Of a stretch of DNA of 64,000 nt, positions 18,463-28,394 are shown one piece after another. Made by a program: the position numbers and the translations under genes. Origin of the DNA: Alkalithermobacter paradoxus (GTDB lineage: Bacteria > Bacillota > Clostridia > Peptostreptococcales > Peptostreptococcaceae); contig MZGW01000003.1 in NCBI GenBank assembly GCA_002029295.1, forward strand, positions 270,558 to 334,557. Reading direction: 5' to 3'. The notes under the pieces are model-generated. The model did no database searches and was not told where the DNA came from. It worked only from the letters and a program-made list of their open reading frames with translations. Position 1 is the stretch's first letter. Every line of letters starts with the position of its first letter.

Positions 18463-20088
18463 TTAGCCTAGGAGCTTAAGTATAGCTTGTGGCTGTTGAT
18501 TAGCTTGAGCAAGCATAGATACTCCTGCTTGTTGAAGTACATTGAATTTAGTAAAGTTAGCCATTTCAAGAGCCATATCAACATCTTCTATACGAGATAA
18601 TGAAGCTGTTAAGTTCTCTGCTGTGTTATCTAGGTTTTGTATAGTATGTTCTAATCTATTTTGAGTTGCTCCAAGTTTTGAACGTTCAGCTGTTACTTTA
18701 AGTATAGCATTGTCTATAACTGTTATTGCTGCTGAAGCTTTTTCTTCACTTGATATATCAAGTGCGTATTCTATTCTATTAGCAGAAATTCCATCTGTTA
18801 CATTAGCTATAGCTACATATGAAGCACCTTTAACTCCTGGGTTTCCATCTGGATTGTCTGAACTTATTCTTAAGTTAAGAGATCTTATATCTCCTATTTC
18901 AAGTCTAAATCCTTGTCCTGAGTTTGATCCTATTTGAAGATTTGTAAGGAATTCTTTAGGGGTTCCCTCTAAGTAAATTAAGTTTCCTTTGAATCCTACT
19001 TCTTCAGCTTCTATTTTAAGTCTTGAAGGAACATCTGTATCTTGTAATAACTTTATTCCATCTATTTGTATGTTTTCTTCTATTTCCTTAACTATATCAC
19101 TAATGCTTTTATATTGAGAGTTTTCACTATCATATATATCTATTCCTCTATTTGATCCTATATAAGGCTCTTTGCTGCTGTCATAAAACTCTATTTTTTC
19201 ACTTCCTATTGTAAGAGTAGATTTAACTTGTGGAAGAGCTTCAAAATAGAAACTTCCTTTTGATTTATTGTTTGCATTTTCTGCTTTTCCAGTTGCTGTA
19301 TAATTAGCACCTGCCGTATTATCAAATATAATATTAGCAGCACTTCCTGTTATTTCTATTTGACTTGATCCTCCAATAGAAGTAGTTCTTATTTCTATTG
19401 TATTGTCCTTTGTGTATATAGCTTTAGCTGATTCTCCTAGAGCATTATTTATAGATTCTAATAATACATCTTTTGTAGCAGCATCTGATCCATTTAATCT
19501 ATTTAAATTTACTACCTTTTCTTCTCCATCTATCCATATAGAAAGATTTTTAGAAGCTAAATTACCTAGATTTTTAACATCACTATCATTAGCAAATGCT
19601 ATCTTAGATACATAAGCAGCAGGCTCTCCTGTAGACATTCTATGAACTGTAGTATTACTATTTGGACCTTCATTTCCTCTTAATATCTTTCTTGTATTGT
19701 ATTCTGTTCCATTTCCTATACGATTTATTTCTGATGTTAATTGATTTATTTCGTCTTGAACTGCACTTCTATCACTTTCTGTCATAGTTCCGTTAGCAGC
19801 TTGAACCGCAAGTTCTCTCATTCTTTGAAGCATAGCAGTAACCTCTGCCATAGCTCCTTCTGCAGTTTGTACCATAGATACTCCATCTAAAGTATTTCTT
19901 GAAGCTATTTTAAGACCATTTATTTGAGCTCTCATCTTTTCAGATATAGCCATACCAGCAGCATCATCAGCAGCTTTATTTATTCTTTTACCAGAAGAAA
20001 GCTTTTCTAATGATTTTGCCGCAGTTGTATTATTCACATTTAATATACGGTGAGCATTCATTGCAGATATATTATTATTAATTCTCAT
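18463..20088 (-). CDS. flagellin with large central domain
   Basis: Filament subunit of 541 residues. The conserved N-terminal D0/D1 region reads MRINNNISAMNAHRILN, then SSGKRINKAADDAAGMAISE. The C-terminal D1/D0 includes RSKLGATQNRLEH and ends in a glutamine-rich QANQQPQAILKLLG. About 270 residues of variable central sequence (roughly 150-440) form surface domains lacking in the shorter flagellin at 31861. It is driven by a SigD promoter at 20127-20153. The leader has AGGGAGGA at the ribosome site but not the CsrA hairpin seen before the other flagellin. Confidence 0.93.
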   Translation of the reverse strand: MRINNNISAMNAHRILNVNNTTAAKSLEKLSSGKRINKAADDAAGMAISEKMRAQINGLKIASRNTLDGVSMVQTAEGAMAEVTAMLQRMRELAVQAANGTMTESDRSAVQDEINQLTSEINRIGNGTEYNTRKILRGNEGPNSNTTVHRMSTGEPAAYVSKIAFANDSDVKNLGNLASKNLSIWIDGEEKVVNLNRLNGSDAATKDVLLESINNALGESAKAIYTKDNTIEIRTTSIGGSSQIEITGSAANIIFDNTAGANYTATGKAENANNKSKGSFYFEALPQVKSTLTIGSEKIEFYDSSKEPYIGSNRGIDIYDSENSQYKSISDIVKEIEENIQIDGIKLLQDTDVPSRLKIEAEEVGFKGNLIYLEGTPKEFLTNLQIGSNSGQGFRLEIGDIRSLNLRISSDNPDGNPGVKGASYVAIANVTDGISANRIEYALDISSEEKASAAITVIDNAILKVTAERSKLGATQNRLEHTIQNLDNTAENLTASLSRIEDVDMALEMANFTKFNVLQQAGVSMLAQANQQPQAILKLLG

Positions 20089-20126
20089 TATTTTTCCTCC
20101 CTAATCTCTTGAGTATTACATTTATT

Positions 20127-20153
20127 TTATCGACACAATATTTTAAAACTTTA
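20127..20153 (-). promoter_or_regulatory. SigD promoter of the long flagellin gene
   Basis: TAAA, 15 bp and GTCGATAA on the minus strand match the SigD (sigma-28) consensus TAAA-N15-GCCGATAT at all but two bases. Confidence 0.85.
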
Positions 20154-20159
20154 CTATTT

Positions 20160-20297
20160 TTATTTATTTAATTTGTCTATATTTTCTATAAATGAAACCA
20201 TTCCCCCTACGAGCTCTAGTATTTCCTTAGGGATTTTTTTTTCTGCATTTTTATTTTCTACTTTATCCTTTTCATTAGCTTTGTTAGGCTTATCCAT
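20160..20297 (-). CDS. small conserved-looking charged protein (45 residues)
   Basis: Short frame starting with ATG (20295-20297) preceded by GAGGTG at normal spacing. It encodes a lysine- and glutamate-rich start (MDKPNKANEKDKVENKN) and an amphipathic end (ILELVGGMVSFIENIDKLNK). It starts 10 bp after the stop of the 909-residue FliK-like gene, so it is very likely co-transcribed with it. Its stop lies just upstream of the flagellin SigD promoter. I do not recognise the family. Position suggests a flagellar accessory or regulatory peptide. Confidence 0.6.
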   Translation of the reverse strand: MDKPNKANEKDKVENKNAEKKIPKEILELVGGMVSFIENIDKLNK

Positions 20298-20306
20298 TTC
20301 ACACCT

Positions 20307-23036
20307 CTAAATTTTTATATCAAGAAAACCTCTAGACATATTTATCTTTTCTTTTTCTTCTTCAGGTAAAGAAGTTATATTTTGACTTTTGTCTACATGA
20401 AAAGATATATTATTGATGCTATATCCTAGCTTTTCAAATATATTTTTCACTGTAGATTTATTATCTTCAATACTGCTTTTATATTTATCGCTTTCTAAAC
20501 CGATTCTAAGATTTATATTCTTTTTGTTTATATCCATATATATATTTAGATTTCCTAAAGTCTGTGTATCTAAGTTCATAGCTACGGATACATTTTCTTT
20601 ATTTATTTTTCCATTCTTACTTTTTTGATCTCTTATATATACTTGTAAATTAGACAATACATTGTTCATATATATAGGAAGCTGAAATAAATCACCACTC
20701 TTATTAAGGTTAGTTTGAAACTTCATACCTTCTTCTATTTGGTCTATTTTTTTACTCACTAAAGTCTCACTCTTACTATCAAGTTCATAAGTTTTTATAT
20801 TTTTTATTTCTTTTTCTATTTCTTCATAAACATTTTCTATATCTATAGTTCCATGTTTAACATCGCTTGATATTTCTTTGCATATATTTTGAAGTCTAGT
20901 GCTACTTTCTTCTTTAAGAAGCTCCACAATATCCCCTATATTGTGACCTATCTGCTCTTTATTTCTTAGGAGCATATATGCACTTTTTATATTTTTCATA
21001 ACTATGGGAATATTATTTTTCATAAGTAGCGATATAATATTTTCTTTTTCTTTATTTTCAAGCTTCATATTTGGTATCAAAGTATTATCTGATGTTTTAT
21101 ATTTTTCGTGTTTCAGACCTTCAGTCTCATTGCTTTCTTTAACTTTATAAGAATCTATATACTGTGATACATTTTCTATATCGATATTGTAAATATCTAT
21201 GTTTGACTTCATAGTATCTATTACCATATTGCTCGATATATTCTCTTTTATATTGTTAAAGTACCCATACACTTGTTGTATCTTGCTTATATTTACCTTA
21301 TTTATATTGAGGCTATTTTGCATCAGAGCCTTTACGCTTTCAAATGTAGACTTTATGTCTATTTTTTTATCTTCGTAAATACTGTTTATATTTTTATTTA
21401 TATATTTATAAAGATCTAAAGCCTTATTATTATCAAGTTTCTTAGGCATTTGCAGTTCAGTACTTTGAATATTATTTGTTATTAATTTATGACTGCTTTC
21501 TAAACTACTTAGCGTCATAGGTAGCTTATTTTTTATCTGAAACGCTACTGTGTTAAGATCTAAATTTTTAAGACTTTCTAGTGTACTTTTCATCTTAACA
21601 ATTGCATTTAGCTCTATATTGCTATTTATAGCTTTATCTATACTTTGTACTTGATCTGTATTTTCTTTTGAATTTATTACAATATTTATTTTGTCTATAT
21701 TAAAGTCTATATTCTTTTTTATTAATACTAAAAGCTCTTTATCCGTAACTTTTTGTAGCGATTCTATTTTTTTTAGTATACTTTCTATACCATTTGTATC
21801 ATCTTTATTAATAGTTTCTTTTGTATCTACATTTTGTTCTTTATTTTCTGTATTTATCTTTTCTACTAGCTGTCTTATATCAGTTTTTTCTATGTCTAAT
21901 CCACTACTTACAAGAGCTGCAGCTTTCTCGCTATCAAAATTACTAACCAACTCTTTTAGAGCTTGTTTCATTGTGTGGATCTCTTTTATGTTGACAGTAT
22001 TTATTTCTATATTATTTTTTATAAATTCCTTAGATATATTTATATTTTCAGTAGTTGCATCAATTTCTATATCATTCAATAATGTCTTTATATCTTCTTC
22101 TAGTAACTTAAGCTGTTTTTCTGTAACTTTCACAGGAGTCATATTTATATTTTCATATGCCCTTGTTAGTATTTTAGCTTCAGCACCCTTTACTTTTATT
22201 TCACTTTTTCTTACATAGTTTTTTAATTTATATATATTATCTATAGTAGCTTCTAGCTTATTTTTTAGGACGTCTACAAATGTAGAATTGTCTATATCTT
22301 TGATTTTATCTAGTTTGTAGAATGTGTCGTTTATTTTCTCTATATTTTTCTTAGTTATGCTTATATCCTTTTTATATAGAACTTTTATAATATCCGTTAT
22401 ATCCTTACCCATAGGGCTTCCGTATATTTTCTTTGCTATATACTCAGCTTCATCTGTACTTATTTCTTTTTTCTTAAATAATTTCATAAATGAAAATCCG
22501 TTTTTTTCATTTTTTACTTCATCTATTGCTAAAGATATCTTATAAAGTGAATCATTTTCTATATCTATTTCTTTTTCTATTATTTTAATAGCTGTATCGT
22601 AATCTAAATTTACGCATATCTTATCTAAGCATTCTTTACTCATTACAAAAGAAGTTATATTTTCTTTAGTTATCTTAATATTGTTAATATCTAGTGCTTT
22701 AGCAGCATTTAAGTTGTCATTATTAACTTCTATATCTAAATGATTTAATACTGCTTCATATTTTTCTTTATCTTCTTTCTCGATTACGGTATCATATTTT
22801 TTTATTATTCTAGAGCTAACTATATTTTTTTTATCTATTAATACGGTATCTCCCTTATCACACTCTATTTCTTCTCTAAGCTTTGCCTCTATTACCCTGT
22901 TATCTCCGATATCTATTTTTATTTCATCTTCATTTTTCTCTATCAATGTTCCCTTTATCTTATGTGTAGATTTAAATGAGCTATATGCTTCATTTGCTAC
23001 AATATAAGAAGATACTTCTAACGCCTTAGCATCCAA
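20307..23036 (-). CDS. large flagellar-region protein with FliK-like C-terminus
   Basis: A 909-residue acidic/lysine-rich protein. Over 700 residues of helical, repetitive sequence (many NIxxINxKI-type stretches) come first. The C-terminal ~90 residues (LGNLNIYMDINKKNINLRIG, then KNIFEKLGYSINNISFHVD) resemble the hook-length control (FliK/Flg_hook) domain. The start is TTG at 23036, 7 bp after AGGAGGG. It has a SigD promoter, so it belongs to late flagellar genes. Long clostridial proteins of this kind near flagellin genes are known but not well characterised. Hook-length control is a guess; a filament-associated role is also possible. Confidence 0.7.
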   Translation of the reverse strand: MDAKALEVSSYIVANEAYSSFKSTHKIKGTLIEKNEDEIKIDIGDNRVIEAKLREEIECDKGDTVLIDKKNIVSSRIIKKYDTVIEKEDKEKYEAVLNHLDIEVNNDNLNAAKALDINNIKITKENITSFVMSKECLDKICVNLDYDTAIKIIEKEIDIENDSLYKISLAIDEVKNEKNGFSFMKLFKKKEISTDEAEYIAKKIYGSPMGKDITDIIKVLYKKDISITKKNIEKINDTFYKLDKIKDIDNSTFVDVLKNKLEATIDNIYKLKNYVRKSEIKVKGAEAKILTRAYENINMTPVKVTEKQLKLLEEDIKTLLNDIEIDATTENINISKEFIKNNIEINTVNIKEIHTMKQALKELVSNFDSEKAAALVSSGLDIEKTDIRQLVEKINTENKEQNVDTKETINKDDTNGIESILKKIESLQKVTDKELLVLIKKNIDFNIDKINIVINSKENTDQVQSIDKAINSNIELNAIVKMKSTLESLKNLDLNTVAFQIKNKLPMTLSSLESSHKLITNNIQSTELQMPKKLDNNKALDLYKYINKNINSIYEDKKIDIKSTFESVKALMQNSLNINKVNISKIQQVYGYFNNIKENISSNMVIDTMKSNIDIYNIDIENVSQYIDSYKVKESNETEGLKHEKYKTSDNTLIPNMKLENKEKENIISLLMKNNIPIVMKNIKSAYMLLRNKEQIGHNIGDIVELLKEESSTRLQNICKEISSDVKHGTIDIENVYEEIEKEIKNIKTYELDSKSETLVSKKIDQIEEGMKFQTNLNKSGDLFQLPIYMNNVLSNLQVYIRDQKSKNGKINKENVSVAMNLDTQTLGNLNIYMDINKKNINLRIGLESDKYKSSIEDNKSTVKNIFEKLGYSINNISFHVDKSQNITSLPEEEKEKINMSRGFLDIKI

Positions 23037-23073
23037 GCAATATCCCTCCTATCTTCTTATTTTCATATAATTT

Positions 23074-23100
23074 TTATCGACTTTTTTTTATTTTTCTTTA
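23074..23100 (-). promoter_or_regulatory. SigD promoter of the FliK-like gene
   Basis: TAAA, 15 bp and GTCGATAA on the minus strand; its upstream edge is 16 bp from a divergent SigD promoter. Confidence 0.83.
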
Positions 23101-23116
23101 ATGCAACTTTTGGTAT

Positions 23117-23143
23117 TAAAAATTTTCTTTTTAATGTCGATAT
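23117..23143 (+). promoter_or_regulatory. SigD promoter of yaaR
   Basis: TAAA, 15 bp and GTCGATAT on the plus strand, a one-base departure from the SigD consensus; 38 bp before the start codon. Confidence 0.85.
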
Positions 23144-23180
23144 TGTATATTATAATAGTGTGTAGGAAGGAGTTGATCCT

Positions 23181-23624
23181 TTGAATAATATAAACGAGAT
23201 AAGGAACATAAATCCAATTAATAAAATAAGTTCACATAAGTCTAAGGATGTTCAAAGAAAAGAATTTATAGAAAAGTTTGAGAAGATAAAGTCCGATCAA
23301 GTTAAAGATCACTTAAAAGGAATTTATGATAAAATAGTAGAGGCTTCTGATAAAATAGGAGAAAAACTTTACTTAGGAGATTTGCTTCAATACAAAAAGC
23401 TCGTAAGAGAATTCTTAGATGTAGCTGTGAAAAATTCGCATGTGTTTCATAAGGAGAATTTCCTCGATAGGAGAGGAAGACATAGAGTATATTCTGTAGT
23501 TAAGCAGGTCGATAGAGAACTCGATTCTTTGACTAAAGAGTTTTTAAGTCAAGAAGTAGACAGGCTATCTATTATCAAAAGACTTGACGACATTAGAGGT
23601 ATGCTGTTAGATACTTTTATGTAA
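23181..23624 (+). CDS. yaaR: YaaR family protein (DUF327)
   Basis: Cytoplasmic helical protein of 147 residues. It carries family features LKGIYDKIVEASDKIGEKLY and the region LVREFLDVAVKNSHVFHKENFLDRRGRHRVYSVVKQVD (quoted in two parts: residues about 72-91 and 92-109). It starts with TTG at 23181, 7 bp after GGAAGGAG. Function is unknown in the family. The SigD promoter and the divergent flagellar gene tie it to motility or the late flagellar regulon here. Confidence 0.85.
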   Translation: MNNINEIRNINPINKISSHKSKDVQRKEFIEKFEKIKSDQVKDHLKGIYDKIVEASDKIGEKLYLGDLLQYKKLVREFLDVAVKNSHVFHKENFLDRRGRHRVYSVVKQVDRELDSLTKEFLSQEVDRLSIIKRLDDIRGMLLDTFM

Positions 23625-23664
23625 GAAAGTCTTTCTTTGAAAGATTTTAAAGGTGAATTTTTTT

Positions 23665-23733
23665 GAAATTCATAACGGAAATTATAAGTTATCCACAATT
23701 CAAAAAGTTTATAATTTCCTATTCATTATAAAA
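23665..23733. repeat. dispersed palindromic repeat, copy A
   Basis: About 70 bp containing the inverted arms GGAAATTATAA and TTATAATTTCC (11 bp each). It is related over its whole length to copy B at 62196-62266. Its centre holds a perfect DnaA-box-like TTATCCACA at 23689-23697, not conserved in copy B. Confidence 0.65.
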
Positions 23734-23737
23734 AATT

Positions 23738-23766
23738 AAAAGTAGGGAGGTTAGCTCCCTACTTTT
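23738..23766. terminator. bidirectional terminator between yaaR and prfB
   Basis: The 12-bp stem AAAAGTAGGGAG/CTCCCTACTTTT has T-runs on the plus strand. The prfB stop codon lies in the stem. Confidence 0.85.
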
Positions 23767-24863
23767 TTATGTGCTTTAGATATTCATTTATGAAAAGGTC
23801 TATATTTCCATCCATAACACTTTGTATATTTCCTATTTCAGCATTTGTTCTATGGTCCTTAACTAGGTTGTATGGATTGAATACATAAGATCTTATCTGA
23901 CTTCCCCAAGTTATTTGCGTATACTCCCCTTGGATATCTTCTATCTTCTCTTTGTTCTCGAGCTCCTTTAGTTCTATTAACTTTGCCATAAGCATTTTCA
24001 TAGCTGTATCTTTATTTGCGTGTTGAGATCTTTGATTTTGACACTGAACAACTATTCCTGTTGGAATATGAGTTATTCTTATAGCTGACTCTGTTTTGTT
24101 AACGTGCTGTCCTCCTGCACCAGATGCTCTATACGTGTCTATCTTAAGATCACTAGGATTTATATCTATATTTATGTCATCATCAAGTTCAGGTATTACA
24201 TCTACTGATGCAAATGAAGTATGCCTTTTTCCTGATGAGTCAAAAGGAGATATTCTAACTATCCTATGAACTCCCTTTTCACCCTTTAAGTATCCGTAAG
24301 CATTTATTCCTTCAACCAAGATAGTTGCACTCTTTATACCGGCTTCAGGATCTGCAATCAAATCCAGCATAGAGAATTTATATCCCTTCTTTTCTGCCCA
24401 TCTATCATACATTCTAAGAAGCATCTTAGCCCAATCCTGAGCATCAAGACCTCCACTTCCTGCATGTATAGAGAGTATTGCATTATTTTTATCATATTCT
24501 CCACTCAAAAGGGTCTTTATCTTCATATCTTCAAGCCTTAAGTACAGCTTTTGTACTAAAGTTTCTATTTCCTTTTCTAAAGTTATATCATTTTCTTCAA
24601 TACAAAGCTCTATCATGACATTTACTTCTTCTAATTCATTTTCTACATTTTCAAAGTCTTCTAATGTTTCTTTTAAGGCTTTATTTCTTTGAAGAACTGC
24701 TTGAGCTTTTTCATTATCTTCCCAGAAATTAGGTTCTGACATTTCAACTTCAAAAGATTTTATAGCTTCCTTTATCCCTGCAATGTCAAAGAGAAACCCT
24801 CAATTCTTCTATTGTACTTGTCATGCTTTCTATCTTTTGATTGTACTCTTGTATATTAAGCAC
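23759..24863 (-). CDS. prfB: peptide chain release factor 2, with programmed +1 frameshift
   Basis: Recognises UGA and UAA stop codons and releases the peptide from the ribosome. A GTG start at 24863 opens 25 codons ending at CTT TGA (24791-24786). Reading then continues in +1 after CTT, giving a ~367-residue protein. An AGGG element lies upstream of the slip site and the site reads CTTTGAC, as in most bacteria. The main body has the GGQ loop SGAGGQHVNKTESA and the SPF tripeptide (RISPFDSSGK). The shift senses RF2 supply. It lies 8 bp after secA, as in Bacillus. Confidence 0.96.
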
Positions 24864-24871
24864 CTTATCAC

Positions 24872-27538
24872 CTACTCTTTTCCACAACACTTTTTGTACT
24901 TCTTACCACTTCCACAAGTGCAAAGTTCATTTCTTCCTAATCTATCTTGCTTTACTACTGTTTTCTTTACATTTTCACCCTCTGATAGATTGTCTATGTC
25001 TATTACTTGCTTTCTTTCTACTCTTTCTTCAATAGTAAGATTTAGTAAATATCTTACTGTTTCTTCTTGAATAGAGTTAATCATTTCTTCGAACATATCA
25101 AATCCTTCAAACTGATATGCTCTTACAGGATCTTCCTGTCCTATAGCTCTAAGGCCTATTCCCTGACGAAGCTGATCCATAGCATCTATATGATCCATCC
25201 ACTTAGTATCAACTACCTGAAGAAGAATTATTCTTTCTATCTCTCTCATTCTATCAAATCCTATTTCTTCTTCTTTTTTATTATATAAAGAATAAGAAAG
25301 ATCTAGGATTATCTTTTCTATCTTTTCTTTATCTAATTCTTCTACATTTCCAAAATCGATAGATCCTTTAGGAAGATATATTGAATAAAGATGTTCTTTA
25401 AGTCCTTTAAGATCCCATTCCTCTGGATATTTTCCATTAGCTGTATATATCTCAACAGATCTTTTAACTATTTGTTCCATCATAGATGTAATATGATCTT
25501 TTATGTTCTCACCTTCAAGAACGCTTTTTCTTTCAGCATATATAATGCTTCTTTGCTTGTTCATAACATCATCATATTGAAGAACATGCTTTCTAGCAGC
25601 AAAGTTTTTGCTTTCCACTTTCTTTTGAGCACCTTCTATAGATTTTGAAAGCATCTTATGTTCTATAGGAGTATCTTCATCCATTCCTAGCTTTTCTATG
25701 ACTCCCATAATTCTTTCACTTCCAAATAATCTCATAAGATCATCTTCAAGACTTATGTAGAATCTAGATACACCAGGGTCTCCTTGACGACCAGCACGTC
25801 CTCTTAACTGATTGTCTATCCTTCTTGATTCATGTCTTTCAGTTCCCAGTATGCAAAGTCCTCCAGCTTCTACTACCTTTCTTTGCTCCTCATCTGTCTC
25901 TCTTTTTATCTTTTCGTAAAGTCTTGCATATTCTTCTCTTGCATTTTTAACTTCTTCATCTTCTACATCTAAGTGAGATGTAACTAAAGATATAGCATAA
26001 TCACTGTATCCTTTTTTCTTTAGTTCTCTCTTTGCTAAAAACTCTGGGTTACCACCTAAGATTATATCTGTTCCACGACCAGCCATATTAGTAGCTATTG
26101 TTACAGCTTTAAGTCTACCTGCTTGAGCTACTATTTCTGCTTCTTTTTCATGATGTTTTGCATTCAGTATCTGATGAGGAATGCCTCTTCTTTTTAGCAT
26201 AGCACCTATAAGTTCTGAGCTTTCTATAGATATAGTACCTACAAGTATAGGTTGGCCGGTTTTGTGTCTTTCTTCTATTTCATTTATAACTGCATTAAAC
26301 TTTCCTTTTACAGTCTTATATATAGCATCTGGCATATCTTGTCTTTGTATAGGCTTATTAGTAGGTATTTGAATTACATCCATTCCATATATAGCCTTAA
26401 ATTCTTCTTCCTCAGTCTTAGCAGTTCCCGTCATACCAGCTATTTTTTCGTACATTCTAAAGTAGTTTTGGAATGTTATTGTAGCTAGTGTCTTAGACTC
26501 TCTTTGTACTTTAAGTCCTTCTTTTGCTTCTATAGCTTGGTGAAGTCCATCAGAATATCTTCTACCAAACATAAGTCTTCCTGTAAACTCATCTACGATA
26601 ACTATTTCTCCATCTTTAACAACATAATCTACATCTTTCTTCATACGTGCATGAGCTTTAAGTGCTTGATTTATATGATGGAATATCTCTATATTAGATA
26701 TATCAGTTATATTATCAACTTCAAAGAAAGCCTCAGCTCTATGAGTTCCTTCTTCAGTTAATGAAACTGAATTTGCTTTTTCATCTATTGTGTAATGCTC
26801 TTCATTTTTTAGTGTTCTAACAAAAGTATCTGCTTGGGAGTAAAGATTAGTTGACTTATCTCCTTGCCCAGATATTATAAGAGGTGTTCTAGCTTCATCT
26901 ATTAAAATAGAGTCAACCTCATCCACTATAGAATAATTAAGTGGTCTTTGAACCATCTGTTCTTTGTATATAACCATGTTATCTCTTAAATAATCAAATC
27001 CAAATTCATTATTAGTTCCGTAAGTTATGTCGCAATTGTAAGCATGTCTTCTTTCTTCTGGTGTCTGTCCATGAACTATAACACCAACAGAAAGTCCCAG
27101 AAACTCGTAAAGTTTTCCCATCCATTCTTTATCACGTTTTGCTAGATAATCATTAACTGTAATTACATGAACTCCTTTTCCAGTTAAAGCATTTAAATAA
27201 ACAGGAGATGTTGCAACTAATGTCTTTCCTTCACCTGTTTTCATCTCTGCTATTCTTCCTTGATGAAGAACTATACCTCCAAGAAGCTGAACCTTGTAGT
27301 GTCTCATTCCTAAAACTCTCTTTGAAGCTTCACGAACAGTGGCAAAAGCGTCTACAAGTATATCATCAAGTGTTTCTCCACCGTTTAACCTTTCCTTAAG
27401 TACATTTGTCATATTTTTTAATTCTTTATCGCTCATAGCTTCAAACTTATGCTCTAGAGCTTCTATTTTATCAACAATTTTATTTAACTTATTTATTTCT
27501 TTTTGTTGACCCCCAAATATCATATCTAAAAATCCCAT
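24872..27538 (-). CDS. secA: preprotein translocase ATPase SecA
   Basis: Motor that pushes secretory proteins through SecYEG. The 888-residue protein has Walker [11 protein letters not shown] near residue 105, the DEAD-type [10 protein letters not shown], and the crosslinking and helicase domains ([22 protein letters not shown]). The C-terminal zinc motif is [13 protein letters not shown]. It is full length for the family. prfB follows closely and hpf precedes, the common Firmicute order. Confidence 0.98.
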   Translation of the reverse strand: MGFLDMIFGGQQKEINKLNKIVDKIEALEHKFEAMSDKELKNMTNVLKERLNGGETLDDILVDAFATVREASKRVLGMRHYKVQLLGGIVLHQGRIAEMKTGEGKTLVATSPVYLNALTGKGVHVITVNDYLAKRDKEWMGKLYEFLGLSVGVIVHGQTPEERRHAYNCDITYGTNNEFGFDYLRDNMVIYKEQMVQRPLNYSIVDEVDSILIDEARTPLIISGQGDKSTNLYSQADTFVRTLKNEEHYTIDEKANSVSLTEEGTHRAEAFFEVDNITDISNIEIFHHINQALKAHARMKKDVDYVVKDGEIVIVDEFTGRLMFGRRYSDGLHQAIEAKEGLKVQRESKTLATITFQNYFRMYEKIAGMTGTAKTEEEEFKAIYGMDVIQIPTNKPIQRQDMPDAIYKTVKGKFNAVINEIEERHKTGQPILVGTISIESSELIGAMLKRRGIPHQILNAKHHEKEAEIVAQAGRLKAVTIATNMAGRGTDIILGGNPEFLAKRELKKKGYSDYAISLVTSHLDVEDEEVKNAREEYARLYEKIKRETDEEQRKVVEAGGLCILGTERHESRRIDNQLRGRAGRQGDPGVSRFYISLEDDLMRLFGSERIMGVIEKLGMDEDTPIEHKMLSKSIEGAQKKVESKNFAARKHVLQYDDVMNKQRSIIYAERKSVLEGENIKDHITSMMEQIVKRSVEIYTANGKYPEEWDLKGLKEHLYSIYLPKGSIDFGNVEELDKEKIEKIILDLSYSLYNKKEEEIGFDRMREIERIILLQVVDTKWMDHIDAMDQLRQGIGLRAIGQEDPVRAYQFEGFDMFEEMINSIQEETVRYLLNLTIEERVERKQVIDIDNLSEGENVKKTVVKQDRLGRNELCTCGSGKKYKKCCGKE

Positions 27539-27604
27539 AACTTTACCTCACTTTGTTCATTTTATATATTTTGTATAGTATATATTTTATCACATAAAAA
27601 ATAA

Positions 27605-27628
27605 AGAGTGGAATAAAATATCCACTCT
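27605..27628 (-). terminator. terminator of hpf
   Basis: The 8-bp stem AGAGTGGA/TCCACTCT has an 8-nt loop and a tail TTATTTTTT on the minus strand. Confidence 0.8.
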
Positions 27629-27641
27629 AAATATTTTGATA

Positions 27642-28169
27642 TTATTCAGGCTCTATTATACCATAATCTCCTTCTTTACGCTTATATACTATAGCTAATT
27701 CATCAGTTTCAGCATTTGTAAATACGAAGAAATTATGACCTAAAAGTTCCATTTGAAGTATAGCTTCTTCTTCACTCATTGGCTTAAATCCGAATTTCTT
27801 TCTCCTCATTATTCTAATATCATTATCATCTTTAACTTCCGGCTCATCACTTATATTCTCAAATCTTATACTTTGATGTCCTTTATCTATAAGTCTTGTT
27901 TTATATTTTCTAAGTTGTCTACTTAATTTATCGACAACTCCATCTATAGCTGCGTATAAGTTTTCTTCACTTTGCTCAGCTCTAAGTATACTTCCACTTA
28001 TAGGAATAACAGTAACTTCTATAGTTTGTCTTGCCTTTTTTGCTCTTACAGTAGCTCTTATTTCAACTTCATTGGTAAAATACTTCCCAAGTTTTCCTAA
28101 TTTATCTTGAATTGAAGTCTTTATTCCCTCTGTTAGGTCTATATTTTTCCCTACTATCTTTATATCCAT
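27642..28169 (-). CDS. hpf: ribosome hibernation promotion factor, long form
   Basis: Binds the 30S decoding region in stationary phase and dimerises 70S ribosomes into 100S. The 175-residue protein has the N-terminal ribosome-binding fold (MDIKIVGKNIDLTEG; VEIRATVRAKKARQTIEVTV in part). The C-terminal dimerisation domain includes RRKKFGFKPMSEEEAILQME and ends FVFTNAETDELAIVYKRKEG. The ATG at 28169 matches the family start; an upstream extension lacks a ribosome site. It lies downstream of a structured RNA and a DnaA-box cluster. Confidence 0.95.
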   Translation of the reverse strand: MDIKIVGKNIDLTEGIKTSIQDKLGKLGKYFTNEVEIRATVRAKKARQTIEVTVIPISGSILRAEQSEENLYAAIDGVVDKLSRQLRKYKTRLIDKGHQSIRFENISDEPEVKDDNDIRIMRRKKFGFKPMSEEEAILQMELLGHNFFVFTNAETDELAIVYKRKEGDYGIIEPE

Positions 28170-28394
28170 TACTTCATCCCCTTTCGATTTTAAAAACATT
28201 AAAAACTTTTTCAATATTACTTATTTATATTTTACCCAAGTAAAAATTATTAAAACATTTTTATTTAACACATATATAACACTAAAAGCCATTATATTCA
28301 CATAAAGGAAACTCAAATATAATTTTCTAGCATTCGCAAAATACTACATATTTTTTATATTTTTATAATTTTGTAATAACTTTATCTTTTATTC

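Noticed and set aside
21691..22218. Plus-strand open frame of 175 codons inside the FliK-like gene
   Set aside because: Low-complexity antisense frame; the minus-strand gene has start, ribosome site and SigD promoter.
23689..23697. Replication origin element at the DnaA box in repeat copy A
   Set aside because: Single box, not conserved in copy B, and no dnaA, dnaN or AT-rich unwinding region nearby.
24743..24863. prfB as a frameshifted pseudogene
   Set aside because: The break is the canonical CTT-TGA-C programmed site; both frames join to a full-length RF2.
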